Below, piece by piece: positions 20,346 to 26,837 of a stretch of 46,631 nucleotides of DNA (the stretch's first letter is position 1; each line of letters begins with the position of its first letter). The stretch covers positions 1 through 46,631 of IMG/VR virus record IMGVR_UViG_3300041964_000077; one strand, written 5' to 3'. The notes under the pieces were generated by a model. It saw only the letters and a program-made list of their open reading frames with translations. It did no database searches and was not told the DNA's origin. A program made the translations under genes and the position numbers. Source of the DNA: a virus.

Positions 20346-21053
20346 TTAGTCTTCTCTTAAGACTGACGCGATCGCTTCTGCTAGCACATCGTCTGGGTAG
20401 CTATTGACAATGCCGTGCTTTTCGTCGGGTACTTTGCCAATCGGATAATTCAGTTTGCGGCAGATTTTGCCAGCTGTTCGCCCAACACTGTTTGCCATAC
20501 GCTCACTAATTTTTATACGTTTCACTCGACAATATCCGCGTACAGTTGAATAATCAGAAGCACCATTAAGAGCTGCGACCTTGTTCTCTACAATTTCAGT
20601 GCGTGATTCTAATTGTTTTTGTTTTGCCTCAAGCTCTTGCTGCCGAAGCTCATTTTCTACCATTTGCTGACCAATTAGAAGGATAGTTTCGGCTAACGAT
20701 TTTGGGTTGATTGATTGAGACTTGCGATGCTCTTTCCACCGTCGTTCAATACTGATGTAGTAGTCACGAACCAATCGCCCCATTTCTGTGTCAGCTAGCT
20801 GGCACATATGACGAAAGCAGTAAGATGTCAGTAAGTAAGAATCGCTGGGACGACCGCCACTAGGGGTTTTCCCTCGGCTTCGGGAAAAGTCTACGCTCTC
20901 AACAAAGCTTCGCTTAAGCGCTGTAACTGCATGATCCTTTCGGCTGTAAACACTCAACTCAATCAACAGATCAAGTTCAACAGTGCATTCGTCATCCGAT
21001 TCTAAAAACTCGATAATTTTGGACTCAGGTAATCTTTCTGATAGATTAGACAT
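20346..21053 (-). CDS. Phage antirepressor (AntA/MSV199-like)
   Basis: A 235-residue protein. The N-terminal domain reads TVELDLLIELSVYSRKDHAV, then SFVESVDFSRS, SDSYLLTSYCFRHMCQLADT and GRLVRDYYISIERRWKEH, the order seen in AntA/BRO-type antirepressors (Y.LT...F...C..A.T..G...R.YFI..E). A glutamine-rich coiled coil follows (about 110-150), then a C-terminal domain STVRGYCRVKRIKISERMAN ... GIVNSYPDDVLAEAI. It would inactivate the CI-like repressor or a related regulator. Confidence 0.65.
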   Translation of the reverse strand: MSNLSERLPESKIIEFLESDDECTVELDLLIELSVYSRKDHAVTALKRSFVESVDFSRSRGKTPSGGRPSDSYLLTSYCFRHMCQLADTEMGRLVRDYYISIERRWKEHRKSQSINPKSLAETILLIGQQMVENELRQQELEAKQKQLESRTEIVENKVAALNGASDYSTVRGYCRVKRIKISERMANSVGRTAGKICRKLNYPIGKVPDEKHGIVNSYPDDVLAEAIASVLRED

Positions 21054-21140
21054 TGTTCGCTTTCCTTGTATAGGTTTAGTGGACAGCGATCGCCTCTTGG
21101 ATTTCGCAGTCTTGGGAGGCGATTCGCTTTTGGGCTTGAA

Positions 21141-21359
21141 TCAGCAATACTCATCTATTTTGTTTGCTACCCACCCAATTGAGTAGCCAAGCTCCTTGGC
21201 AATCTCACTCATTTCAGTCCTCGATACTTTTTCCAACTCAGAGCAATTTTCTACCCACTTGTAAAACGCCCAAGTGTTTGAGTTGCTACAAGCAGAGGCG
21301 ATTGCTTGCCAATCAGCAAAAGTTAGTGCTTTGATTTCTAGCGTCGTTTTGGTTTGCAT
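21141..21359 (-). CDS. Small putative HTH protein
   Basis: A 72-residue protein; the C-terminal part MSEIAKELGYSIGWVANKID reads as a helix-turn-helix. It is divergent from the 21424 regulator across a palindromic operator and upstream of the antirepressor gene, so it may regulate one or both. Confidence 0.55.
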   Translation of the reverse strand: MQTKTTLEIKALTFADWQAIASACSNSNTWAFYKWVENCSELEKVSRTEMSEIAKELGYSIGWVANKIDEYC

Positions 21360-21387
21360 TTGACAATCCTTAAATATTGTCTGTACA

Positions 21388-21412
21388 CTAATAATATTAG
21401 GTGGATATTATT
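21388..21412. promoter_or_regulatory. Palindromic operator between 21359 and 21424
   Basis: CTAATAATATTAG (21388-21400) is a palindrome around a central A, and AATAATAT (21390-21397) pairs with ATATTATT (21405-21412) in a second, overlapping dyad. It lies in the 64-base gap between two divergent genes, one coding a ribbon-helix-helix-like protein that normally autoregulates. Confidence 0.55.
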
Positions 21413-21423
21413 TAGGAGTCAAG

Positions 21424-21630
21424 ATGTCAGAACAAAAAAGAGGCAGAGGGCAACCTCGGCATTATAAAGAAATCAAAGAAAAGAGAAGCGTCAGAGTAAC
21501 TGATACGGCTTGGGAGAGTTTAGATACTCTTGGATTTCTTCTTGGTATGTCTCGCAGTGAAGTAGTAGAACGATTTGCCCGGCTACCTCAAGAAGAGGCA
21601 TTGGAAATGCTTACAAAAAACCGCCCATAA
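21424..21630 (+). CDS. Ribbon-helix-helix-like regulator
   Basis: A 68-residue protein with a basic N-terminus (KRGRGQPRHYKEIKEKRSVR), a beta-strand RSVRVTD and two helices TAWESLDTLGFLLGMSRSEV and VERFARL, as in CopG/MetJ-type dimers. AGGAG precedes the ATG, and the operator dyads sit just upstream. Probable local repressor. Confidence 0.6.
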   Translation: MSEQKRGRGQPRHYKEIKEKRSVRVTDTAWESLDTLGFLLGMSRSEVVERFARLPQEEALEMLTKNRP

Positions 21631-21637
21631 CAGGCGG
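21615..21637 (-). terminator. Terminator of gene 21673-21897
   Basis: CCGCC (21621-21625) pairs with GGCGG (21633-21637); on the minus strand the stem is followed by six T. It overlaps the 3' end of the convergent gene 21424-21630. Confidence 0.65.
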
Positions 21638-21672
21638 CAAAAACCCTAATTAGCTCACTCATTTAACTGATT

Positions 21673-21897
21673 CTAAGCCGCCATTGCGTCCGCCTTCAGT
21701 TCCTCGAAGGCTACTTTGTAGTGAGCCAGCAGTGCCTGATCATGCGGCCCTTTCTCGTTATCCCAGTTTTGACCGGGGCGGGTTTCAGTCGAGGTTTTGT
21801 TGATTACACTTAGCTCGTAGTTGACCCTAGCCAAGTATCGTGGATCGACTGCTGGCTTAGGGATTCTGGCGGGAAGTCCTGATGCTCCGATAGTCAT
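21673..21897 (-). CDS. Hypothetical protein, 74 aa
   Basis: A small soluble protein (MTIGASGLPARIPKPAVDPR...NKTSTETRPGQNWDNEKGP). No motif recognised. It lies downstream of the Ser/Thr-rich ORF 22015-22155 with repeat copy 5 between them, and is closed by its own terminator, so the two may share a transcript. Confidence 0.55.
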   Translation of the reverse strand: MTIGASGLPARIPKPAVDPRYLARVNYELSVINKTSTETRPGQNWDNEKGPHDQALLAHYKVAFEELKADAMAA

Positions 21898-21959
21898 ATG
21901 GATTACTCCTATACAGTGTGATTCTATTTTACCGAACGTTTCTCGCCGCTCTCAAAACC

Positions 21960-21976
21960 GACCGGAGACTCCGATC
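21960..21976. repeat. Palindromic repeat, copy 5 (one mismatch)
   Basis: GACCGGAGACTCCGATC: the family core with one G-to-A change in the right arm. Intergenic on the minus transcript. Confidence 0.8.
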
Positions 21977-22014
21977 ACTATCTGGGAAAGCCGCGAAGTC
22001 CTGCGTATCCCACT

Positions 22015-22155
22015 TCATAAGGAGTTAGCCGATACCTGAACCAGTGGCGTTGTAGTACTTGTACTTGTGGGAGCCTGTGTCGTGGATGTACTGGTACTTG
22101 GTGCGCGTGTCGTACTGCTTGTTGTAGTGCTAAGCGTCAAGCCTCCAAGTACCAT
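22015..22155 (-). CDS. Ser/Thr-rich low-complexity protein
   Basis: A 46-residue ORF, MVLGGLTLSTTTSSTTRAPS then repeated TSTSTT blocks, ending VQVSANSL. More than half of the residues are Ser or Thr. AAGGA lies about eight bases upstream of the ATG. Too short for routine calling but the composition and binding site argue for a gene. It may be an extended surface or virion-decoration peptide; function unknown. Confidence 0.5.
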   Translation of the reverse strand: MVLGGLTLSTTTSSTTRAPSTSTSTTQAPTSTSTTTPLVQVSANSL

Positions 22156-22189
22156 AGATTTGTCCTTTTTTCTTAATGATACGCTTTGT

Positions 22190-22237
22190 ACCTATTTCCC
22201 TCAAATAGGTTGACTTGTGTAAAGCATATTGCTTTAC
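22190..22237. promoter_or_regulatory. Two palindromic operators over a promoter
   Basis: ACCTATTT (22190-22197) and AAATAGGT (22203-22210) form one dyad. GTAAAGCATATTGCTTTAC (22219-22237) is a perfect palindrome around TAT. A -35-like TTGACT (22210-22215) and -10-like TTTACT (22233-22238) at 17 bp place the second dyad exactly across the promoter of the RHH gene 22245-22379. Confidence 0.65.
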
Positions 22238-22244
22238 TTTAGTA

Positions 22245-22379
22245 ATGGAAGAGAAACAAATGCTCAATGTGCGAGTACCCAAGTCCGAAATACAAATACT
22301 AAAAGACTATTGTGATCGCACTACCAGAAGCCAGACCGAAGTAATTAGAGAACTAATCCGCTCACTGAAAGGAAAGTAA
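22245..22379 (+). CDS. Ribbon-helix-helix regulator, 44 aa
   Basis: A 44-residue CopG-type protein: beta-strand MLNVRVPKSE, helix 1 IQILKDYCDRTTRSQ, helix 2 TEVIRELIRSLKG. Short for routine ORF calling, but the fold pattern is complete. Its stop overlaps the GIY-YIG gene start (TAATG), so they are co-translated, and two dyads upstream are good autoregulation sites. Confidence 0.7.
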   Translation: MEEKQMLNVRVPKSEIQILKDYCDRTTRSQTEVIRELIRSLKGK

Positions 22380-22939
22380 TGCAACAAAAGTTAGGCTACT
22401 GGGATCAACTGAAAAATACGTCGGTTAACTTGCAAAGCCTCCCTTTTTGCTTTTTGAAAGAGAAACATTTACTACCAAAAAACAGCGGGATCTACTTTGT
22501 AATAGATGAAACGAATAAAGTTTACTACATTGGCAAAGCAGTAAATTTTCGCGCTCGTTGGACAAGTCACCATCGGGTAGATGAGCTAGAAAAGCTGGAG
22601 AAACAATTCAAGATTGCGTATTTGACTATCATTGAGCTAGATTCTTTACTGCAAGTAGAGAAAGCAATGATTAACAAATTTGCTCCGCTACTTAATCACA
22701 CAACAGTCAAAAAAGACACAAGAAGAGTTGAAGACATTCCTTTATTGTATTTTGATGGAATTTACGCAACAGTCATAGAAGCCACTGCGATACTTGGTGT
22801 AAACGACAGCTACGTCCGGCAGTTGCTAAGGCGTGGTAACATTCCTGGCGCAGTGAAGATTGGACGAGACTGGATAATTCCGGTGATAGACGGACAAATC
22901 AAAATCAAGGAGAAAGAGAATGACACTAAAAAGAATTAG
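22379..22939 (+). CDS. GIY-YIG nuclease with C-terminal HTH
   Basis: A 186-residue protein. GIYFVIDETNKVYYIGKAVN at about 37-56 is the GIY-YIG signature, followed by FRARW with the conserved Arg and a later Glu in QVEKAMINKFAPLLN. After a linker, YATVIEATAILGVNDSYVRQ and LLRRGNIPGAVKIGRDWIIP form an excisionase-type helix-turn-helix. It is like a homing or regulatory nuclease with its own DNA-binding module. Sits in an RHH-controlled operon. Confidence 0.75.
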   Translation: MQQKLGYWDQLKNTSVNLQSLPFCFLKEKHLLPKNSGIYFVIDETNKVYYIGKAVNFRARWTSHHRVDELEKLEKQFKIAYLTIIELDSLLQVEKAMINKFAPLLNHTTVKKDTRRVEDIPLLYFDGIYATVIEATAILGVNDSYVRQLLRRGNIPGAVKIGRDWIIPVIDGQIKIKEKENDTKKN

Positions 22940-23255
22940 CGACTTGCTTTTAGAGCAAAACTGTTTATTCATCGATCACGAGGGACATCAAATCGGATTG
23001 CAATTAAACAAAGCGGTAGACTTAAGTCCTCTGACCATTACTACTCACATAGTCCATCCGAATGGCGATCGCGAACGAGCGCAAGAAAATGTTGAGTTGA
23101 CTGCGGACTTTAACCATGAAATAGAAGTTTTGATCGCAAGCTACAAAAAATACATTGAAAGCAAAGCAACTGCTTATAATTGGCTTCATTTCTACTCATT
23201 TTATTACAGCAGTTTTGGTATGAACTTGACACACCAGAGTATGATTGGATGCTAA
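22920..23255 (+). CDS. Hypothetical protein, N-terminal piece
   Basis: A 111-residue frame (MTLKRISDLLLEQNCLFIDH...), overlapping the end of the GIY-YIG gene. After KATAYNWLHFYSF the frame becomes poor; adding one T to TTTT at 23199-23202 continues as LLQQFWYELDTPEYDWMLKP in 23180-23464. Combined length about 181 residues. Unknown. Confidence 0.5.
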   Translation: MTLKRISDLLLEQNCLFIDHEGHQIGLQLNKAVDLSPLTITTHIVHPNGDRERAQENVELTADFNHEIEVLIASYKKYIESKATAYNWLHFYSFYYSSFGMNLTHQSMIGC

Positions 23256-23464
23256 AGCCAAACTCTGTATTAATTTCACGGCGTCAGAAAACACCAGTTC
23301 AGATCGATGGATCAATCGCTGCACCGTGTTGTGTAATTGGCACTCAAGAGGAATTTTGGGCACAAGAGCCAGGGCGTATTTACGACGAGCGCCCATCTGC
23401 TTACTTACTTGAAAAATGGATTCAGTTGAATGTCCTTACATGGGCAGCAAAGGCAAAAAACTGA
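23180..23464 (+). CDS. Hypothetical protein, C-terminal piece
   Basis: The continuation of 22920-23255: QQFWYELDTPEYDWMLKPNS, VQIDGSIAAPCCVIGTQEEF, ending TWAAKAKN. No start or binding site of its own. Unknown function. Confidence 0.5.
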   Translation: MASFLLILLQQFWYELDTPEYDWMLKPNSVLISRRQKTPVQIDGSIAAPCCVIGTQEEFWAQEPGRIYDERPSAYLLEKWIQLNVLTWAAKAKN

Positions 23465-23474
23465 TTCCCTCGGA

Positions 23475-23642
23475 ATGGATCACGAGGACTGGCAGCTGCT
23501 AAGAAATGAGTTGGTAGACCCCCAAAAGCGATCACTGACTTCCCTAGAGAAGCAGGCAAGCGATCGCATGGTCTGGCAAAAAGCTTTCAAGTGTTTCAAC
23601 CGCTCACGAATCAGTCGGACTCACTCCCACGCAGGTTGGTAA
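23475..23642 (+). CDS. Regulator-like protein, N-terminal piece
   Basis: A frame starting MDHEDWQLLRNELVDPQKRS and running to about 23580 as a helical region. At AAAAA 23578-23582 one base too many moves it out of the frame of 23548-23847, which carries a recognisable domain. The reading after the break is spurious. A separate 28-residue ORF at 23416-23502 overlaps. Confidence 0.4.
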   Translation: MDHEDWQLLRNELVDPQKRSLTSLEKQASDRMVWQKAFKCFNRSRISRTHSHAGW

Positions 23643-23847
23643 ACATTTTGAGCCAGCTATCAAGCCATCAGAAGTTAATGAGATCCTAGACTCTCTTGGT
23701 TTTCAGTTCAAGCAACCCAAAAAGAAACGCGGCAAAGATAGTTATGTATGGCAGCTAACAGAGGAGGAAAGGAACACGGTTTTGTATACTTTGCCACTCA
23801 ATCCGATAAATGGTCAGGTGATCAAATTCGTTGGCAGGACTCAGTGA
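23548..23847 (+). CDS. Antirepressor C-terminal-like domain
   Basis: An open frame without a start: HESVGLTPTQVGKHFEPAIK, PSEVNEILDSLGFQFKQPKK, then DSYVWQLTEEERNTVLYTLP. The L-T-x-T-x-(L/V)-G...N-x-(I/L)-L...G-x-Q...W-x-L-T pattern matches the C-terminal domain of many phage antirepressor and Ant/KilA-like proteins. It probably belongs to the gene starting at 23475 after one base is removed. Confidence 0.5.
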   Translation, partial: RSRQAIAWSGKKLSSVSTAHESVGLTPTQVGKHFEPAIKPSEVNEILDSLGFQFKQPKKKRGKDSYVWQLTEEERNTVLYTLPLNPINGQVIKFVGRTQ

Positions 23848-23907
23848 TTCGAGTTATTCGGTTGCAATTGACTTAAGCTAGCTAACTCACGACTCACTAC
23901 CCAAAAT

Positions 23908-23926
23908 CGACCGGAGATTCCGGTCG
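23908..23926. repeat. Palindromic repeat, copy 6
   Basis: CGACCGGAGATTCCGGTCG: 8-bp arms around GAT. Intergenic, 30 bases upstream of gene 23956. Confidence 0.85.
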
Positions 23927-23955
23927 GTTAATCTCAATACACAAACGAGGACAAT

Positions 23956-24171
23956 ATGAAAGAAGCTGCAAATAGGGTGTTAATTAGTGAATACCTTGAG
24001 GAATTAGCATTACACGGGGATAAGTACGAAGGTGTAGGGTATGGCGATATTGTAAACGCTATCTATAAACGAGATGGAGACTCTTACGAACTTAACTGGG
24101 TTAGCCAGTATGCTCGAAATCATCCTTTCGCGGATAAGTTAAGAGAGATGGCAAAGAATTTGAGAAATTGA
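23956..24171 (+). CDS. Hypothetical protein, 71 aa
   Basis: A small soluble protein (MKEAANRVLISEYLEELALH...LREMAKNLRN) with GAGGA upstream. It is preceded by repeat copy 6 and followed by a terminator, so it is a stand-alone unit. No family recognised. Confidence 0.55.
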   Translation: MKEAANRVLISEYLEELALHGDKYEGVGYGDIVNAIYKRDGDSYELNWVSQYARNHPFADKLREMAKNLRN

Positions 24172-24190
24172 CAGGTAATCACATTTGACG

Positions 24191-24216
24191 CCGCTCTCCC
24201 TACGGGGCGGTTTTTT
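24191..24216 (+). terminator. Rho-independent terminator
   Basis: CCGCTCT (24191-24197) pairs with GGGGCGG (24204-24210) with two G-U pairs, followed by TTTTTT. It separates gene 23956 from the convergent end of the tail operon. Confidence 0.65.
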
Positions 24217-24225
24217 ATTGTCCGT

Positions 24226-25323
24226 CTAAACCCCATGCCTCCTTCTTTCACTTGGAGAATTCCTTAGCCAGTTTGATGTAATCTTTGCTCCTCCCTGTGC
24301 CCCCTGTTGAGCCGCATATCTGACGCCCTGCTCAAATTGTTCCTGTGTCACATAATTTCGCTCTCCAATCTTCTCGTACTGTACCGTCATTGTTGAACTC
24401 CTCTCCTGCGGTTCCCCGCTGCTGTATTCCCGCTGCTGATAGGACGGCATTTCACCACTGTTAACCGACTCCAGGAAAGCGCTGCCCATGTTTGCAACGC
24501 CGTCTCGTGACATTACGTACTCACCGGGACGCAGCATAGCCGGAACCGTATCAACGCCGATATCACGACCGGGAACCATGCCGCCCTCACTGAAGCCCAG
24601 CACACCGGAGAGGAGGCCAAAGGGGCTACCGCCTGTAGCCGCTCCTGTGACGCTCCCTAAAATAGTTCCCAATAACCCGCCACCCGTGTCTTTCCCTGTA
24701 TTCTTGCCTTTGAATAATGCCTCGACACCGATATCAACTAAGCGTCCCATAATCTGATTCTTAAGCTGATTAAATGAATCCTTAAGCGATTCAAATATCC
24801 CTTTACCCTCAACCAGAAATCCCTTAAAGAATCCCTTGGTGGCATCCCTTCCAGCTAATTCAATTTCGCGGCTCAAGTCCGCAAACTGCTGACGAATTTG
24901 GTCAGTTTTGAGCTTGTCAATCTCAATAATCTGACGGCGCGTTCTTTCTAATTCTTCATTAGGAATTTTGCCTCTAAGTTCTTCAAGCTGCCCTATTTGG
25001 TTAGTGAAACTAGCCTGCTGCTGTGCTAGTGCAATTTCACGACGGATAGCCCGTGCTGTGAATTCAGCGCCATTGCCTTCTAGTACATCAGCTTTCAGGT
25101 TTCCGTACTCTGCTCTCTTAGAGAGTATGGACATTTGACGCGCTACCACTGCCTGATCTTTTTGGAGTGCTAGAACCTGATCGAGGTTTCCTTTTTGTCG
25201 TGTATAGTCTTCAGGTGAAAGGTTAGTTAGCGCTCTCGTCTTATCGAGTTCTCTTAACGCTGAATCGTATTGGGATTGGTTTTGTGCCTCTTGAATCTGC
25301 TGGGTGAAGATAAGAAGAGTCAA
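24226..25323 (-). CDS. Tape measure, C-terminal piece
   Basis: A 365-residue frame ending the tail tape-measure locus. The C-terminal part GFSEGGMVPGRDIGVDTVPA and MLRPGEYVMSRDGV is the hallmark of the lambda-type tape-measure C-terminal domain. Before it are helical Gln/Glu-rich regions and a Gly-rich hydrophobic stretch (GGGLLGTILGSVTGAATGGS). It follows 25241-26671 by a one-base shift at CCC (plus GGG 25302-25304), giving SSYLHQQIQEAQNQSQYDSA across the junction. Confidence 0.75.
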   Translation of the reverse strand: MTLLIFTQQIQEAQNQSQYDSALRELDKTRALTNLSPEDYTRQKGNLDQVLALQKDQAVVARQMSILSKRAEYGNLKADVLEGNGAEFTARAIRREIALAQQQASFTNQIGQLEELRGKIPNEELERTRRQIIEIDKLKTDQIRQQFADLSREIELAGRDATKGFFKGFLVEGKGIFESLKDSFNQLKNQIMGRLVDIGVEALFKGKNTGKDTGGGLLGTILGSVTGAATGGSPFGLLSGVLGFSEGGMVPGRDIGVDTVPAMLRPGEYVMSRDGVANMGSAFLESVNSGEMPSYQQREYSSGEPQERSSTMTVQYEKIGERNYVTQEQFEQGVRYAAQQGAQGGAKITSNWLRNSPSERRRHGV

Positions 25324-26671
25324 TGCCAGCCGCGCTTAACCCTGCAACCCTAGCTTGACTAACAGCCAAATCTGACTGCTGATTTTGTTGCTTCCGTCTT
25401 AGCTCAAAGTCCAGCTTTTCTTGGGTGACGCGCTCCTGATTCTGCTGAAACTCAACCCGTGCATTCTCTAGTCGCTTATCCGCTGCTGTATTGATATCGC
25501 TTCTGATTTTATTGAGTTCTTCCTGACTACGGTTAGTATTAGTCAGAGCAAAGCGTTCTTGCTCTAACAACTGCTGTTGTCTCTCCTGCTCAATCTGAAT
25601 TACTGATTGCCCATACCTGATAGTGTTGGGGTCGCCTTGGGTAGTATCAAAGGGTCGCGTCTGCTGGAACAACTCAGCCGCTCGTAACTGCTCTTGTGTC
25701 AGTGCCCCGCTAGCCTGGTTCTGTCGTTGCAGGAATGCAAAATCCGCTTCCCTAAATTGCATCTGGCGCTCTTGCAAGCCAAACTTTTTAGCAGCTTCAG
25801 TGTTATCAACAATGGCTTTCTCCTGCTTTTGCAGAGATGCGATCGCCTGGTTGTATACCTCTGGCTTAATCTGTTCTAATCTCAACTGCTCTGCCAATTG
25901 TCGGCGTTTTTGGTCTAGCGGTAGCAGTTGCTGCATCAGGTCAATTTGAGCTTGCAATGCAATGGGGTCGCCTTGGGAGAAGTCTCTAGGATTTCGCTGT
26001 TGAGCCAATTGTGCTTTACGTAGCTGTGCCTGTGCCTCGGCTATTCTCTCTTGGGTTAGCATATCTCGCGCTGCCAACCGCCTTAGTTTTTCTTCTCTGG
26101 CAAATCGCTCCTTCTCGAAGGATTCACGACGCTTTTGCTGATCATCAATCCCAGCTAGAATTTTATCTACTTCGGACAAGGTTTTGCTACCTGCGGCGAT
26201 CGCTTTCCTCGTTGTAGCGATATCTTCCTGTAAGTTCTGCCCTGGTTGCACTTGATAGCCAGGTGCAGTCAGCTCAGACTCAGTACGTTTTGCCTGTTCA
26301 ACCCCAGCTCTTGTCTGACGCTGAAACTCAACCAACTTTCGGCGCATATCATCATAAGAATCTTTGGTGGCAGTCGTTTGTTGCTGAAACTCACGTAATG
26401 GGGTGGGGTCGCCAATTGCAAAGCCTAAATTACGAAACTCTCGCGTGTTAGCTAGTGACTGCTCATATAGTTGGTTCACGGATTGGCGAGTCGCCTCAGT
26501 CCGATTTTTCTGCTCCAACTCTCCCCTAGTCTTCAATTCAGCTAGTGCCTGCTGCTCCTGCTGAAAGGCTAGTTGGTCTTGATTCGAGCGATTCTGCACA
26601 ATTTGAGCCTGACCCGACGCAACCCGTTGTGCATTGCCAGTATTGGGATTATTCACTTGCACACCCAACAC
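25241..26671 (-). CDS. Tape measure, coiled-coil piece
   Basis: A 476-residue frame that is almost entirely Gln/Glu/Arg-rich helix (KLRRLAARDMLTQERIAEAQ, QEELNKIRSDINTAADKRLE), as expected of a tape-measure rod. Its apparent start has no binding site, and coding sequence continues upstream in two other frames, so it is an internal part of the tape measure. In phages, the length of this helical region sets tail length. Confidence 0.7.
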   Translation of the reverse strand: MLGVQVNNPNTGNAQRVASGQAQIVQNRSNQDQLAFQQEQQALAELKTRGELEQKNRTEATRQSVNQLYEQSLANTREFRNLGFAIGDPTPLREFQQQTTATKDSYDDMRRKLVEFQRQTRAGVEQAKRTESELTAPGYQVQPGQNLQEDIATTRKAIAAGSKTLSEVDKILAGIDDQQKRRESFEKERFAREEKLRRLAARDMLTQERIAEAQAQLRKAQLAQQRNPRDFSQGDPIALQAQIDLMQQLLPLDQKRRQLAEQLRLEQIKPEVYNQAIASLQKQEKAIVDNTEAAKKFGLQERQMQFREADFAFLQRQNQASGALTQEQLRAAELFQQTRPFDTTQGDPNTIRYGQSVIQIEQERQQQLLEQERFALTNTNRSQEELNKIRSDINTAADKRLENARVEFQQNQERVTQEKLDFELRRKQQNQQSDLAVSQARVAGLSAAGIDSSYLHPADSRGTKPIPIRFSVKRTR

Positions 26672-26837
26672 AGCCGAATGCTGCTGCGACGTTGCAAACT
26701 ACTAGCGACGTTATTCAAGTCAATTCCGCTGTCTTTTAGAAACTGACGGGCACGAGCATGATGTTCGCCTTGCCTGAATTTGGGTGCAGCGTTGCGGACT
26801 GTCGTGCCGTTAGAATCTGAAGCATTCCCAATAACGT
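26672..26837 (-). CDS. Tape measure, short linking frame
   Basis: Between the two large tape-measure frames a third frame is open and coding: VIGNASDSNGTTVRNAAPKF, RQGEHHARARQFLKDSGIDL, NNVASSL. One-base changes at plus 26837-26838 and at AAA 26696-26698 link it to both neighbours. It has no start or stop of its own that makes sense. Confidence 0.5.

Noticed and set aside
24488-24757. Plus-strand ORFs inside the tape measure
   Set aside because: Shadows of the minus-strand coding frames; no binding sites.
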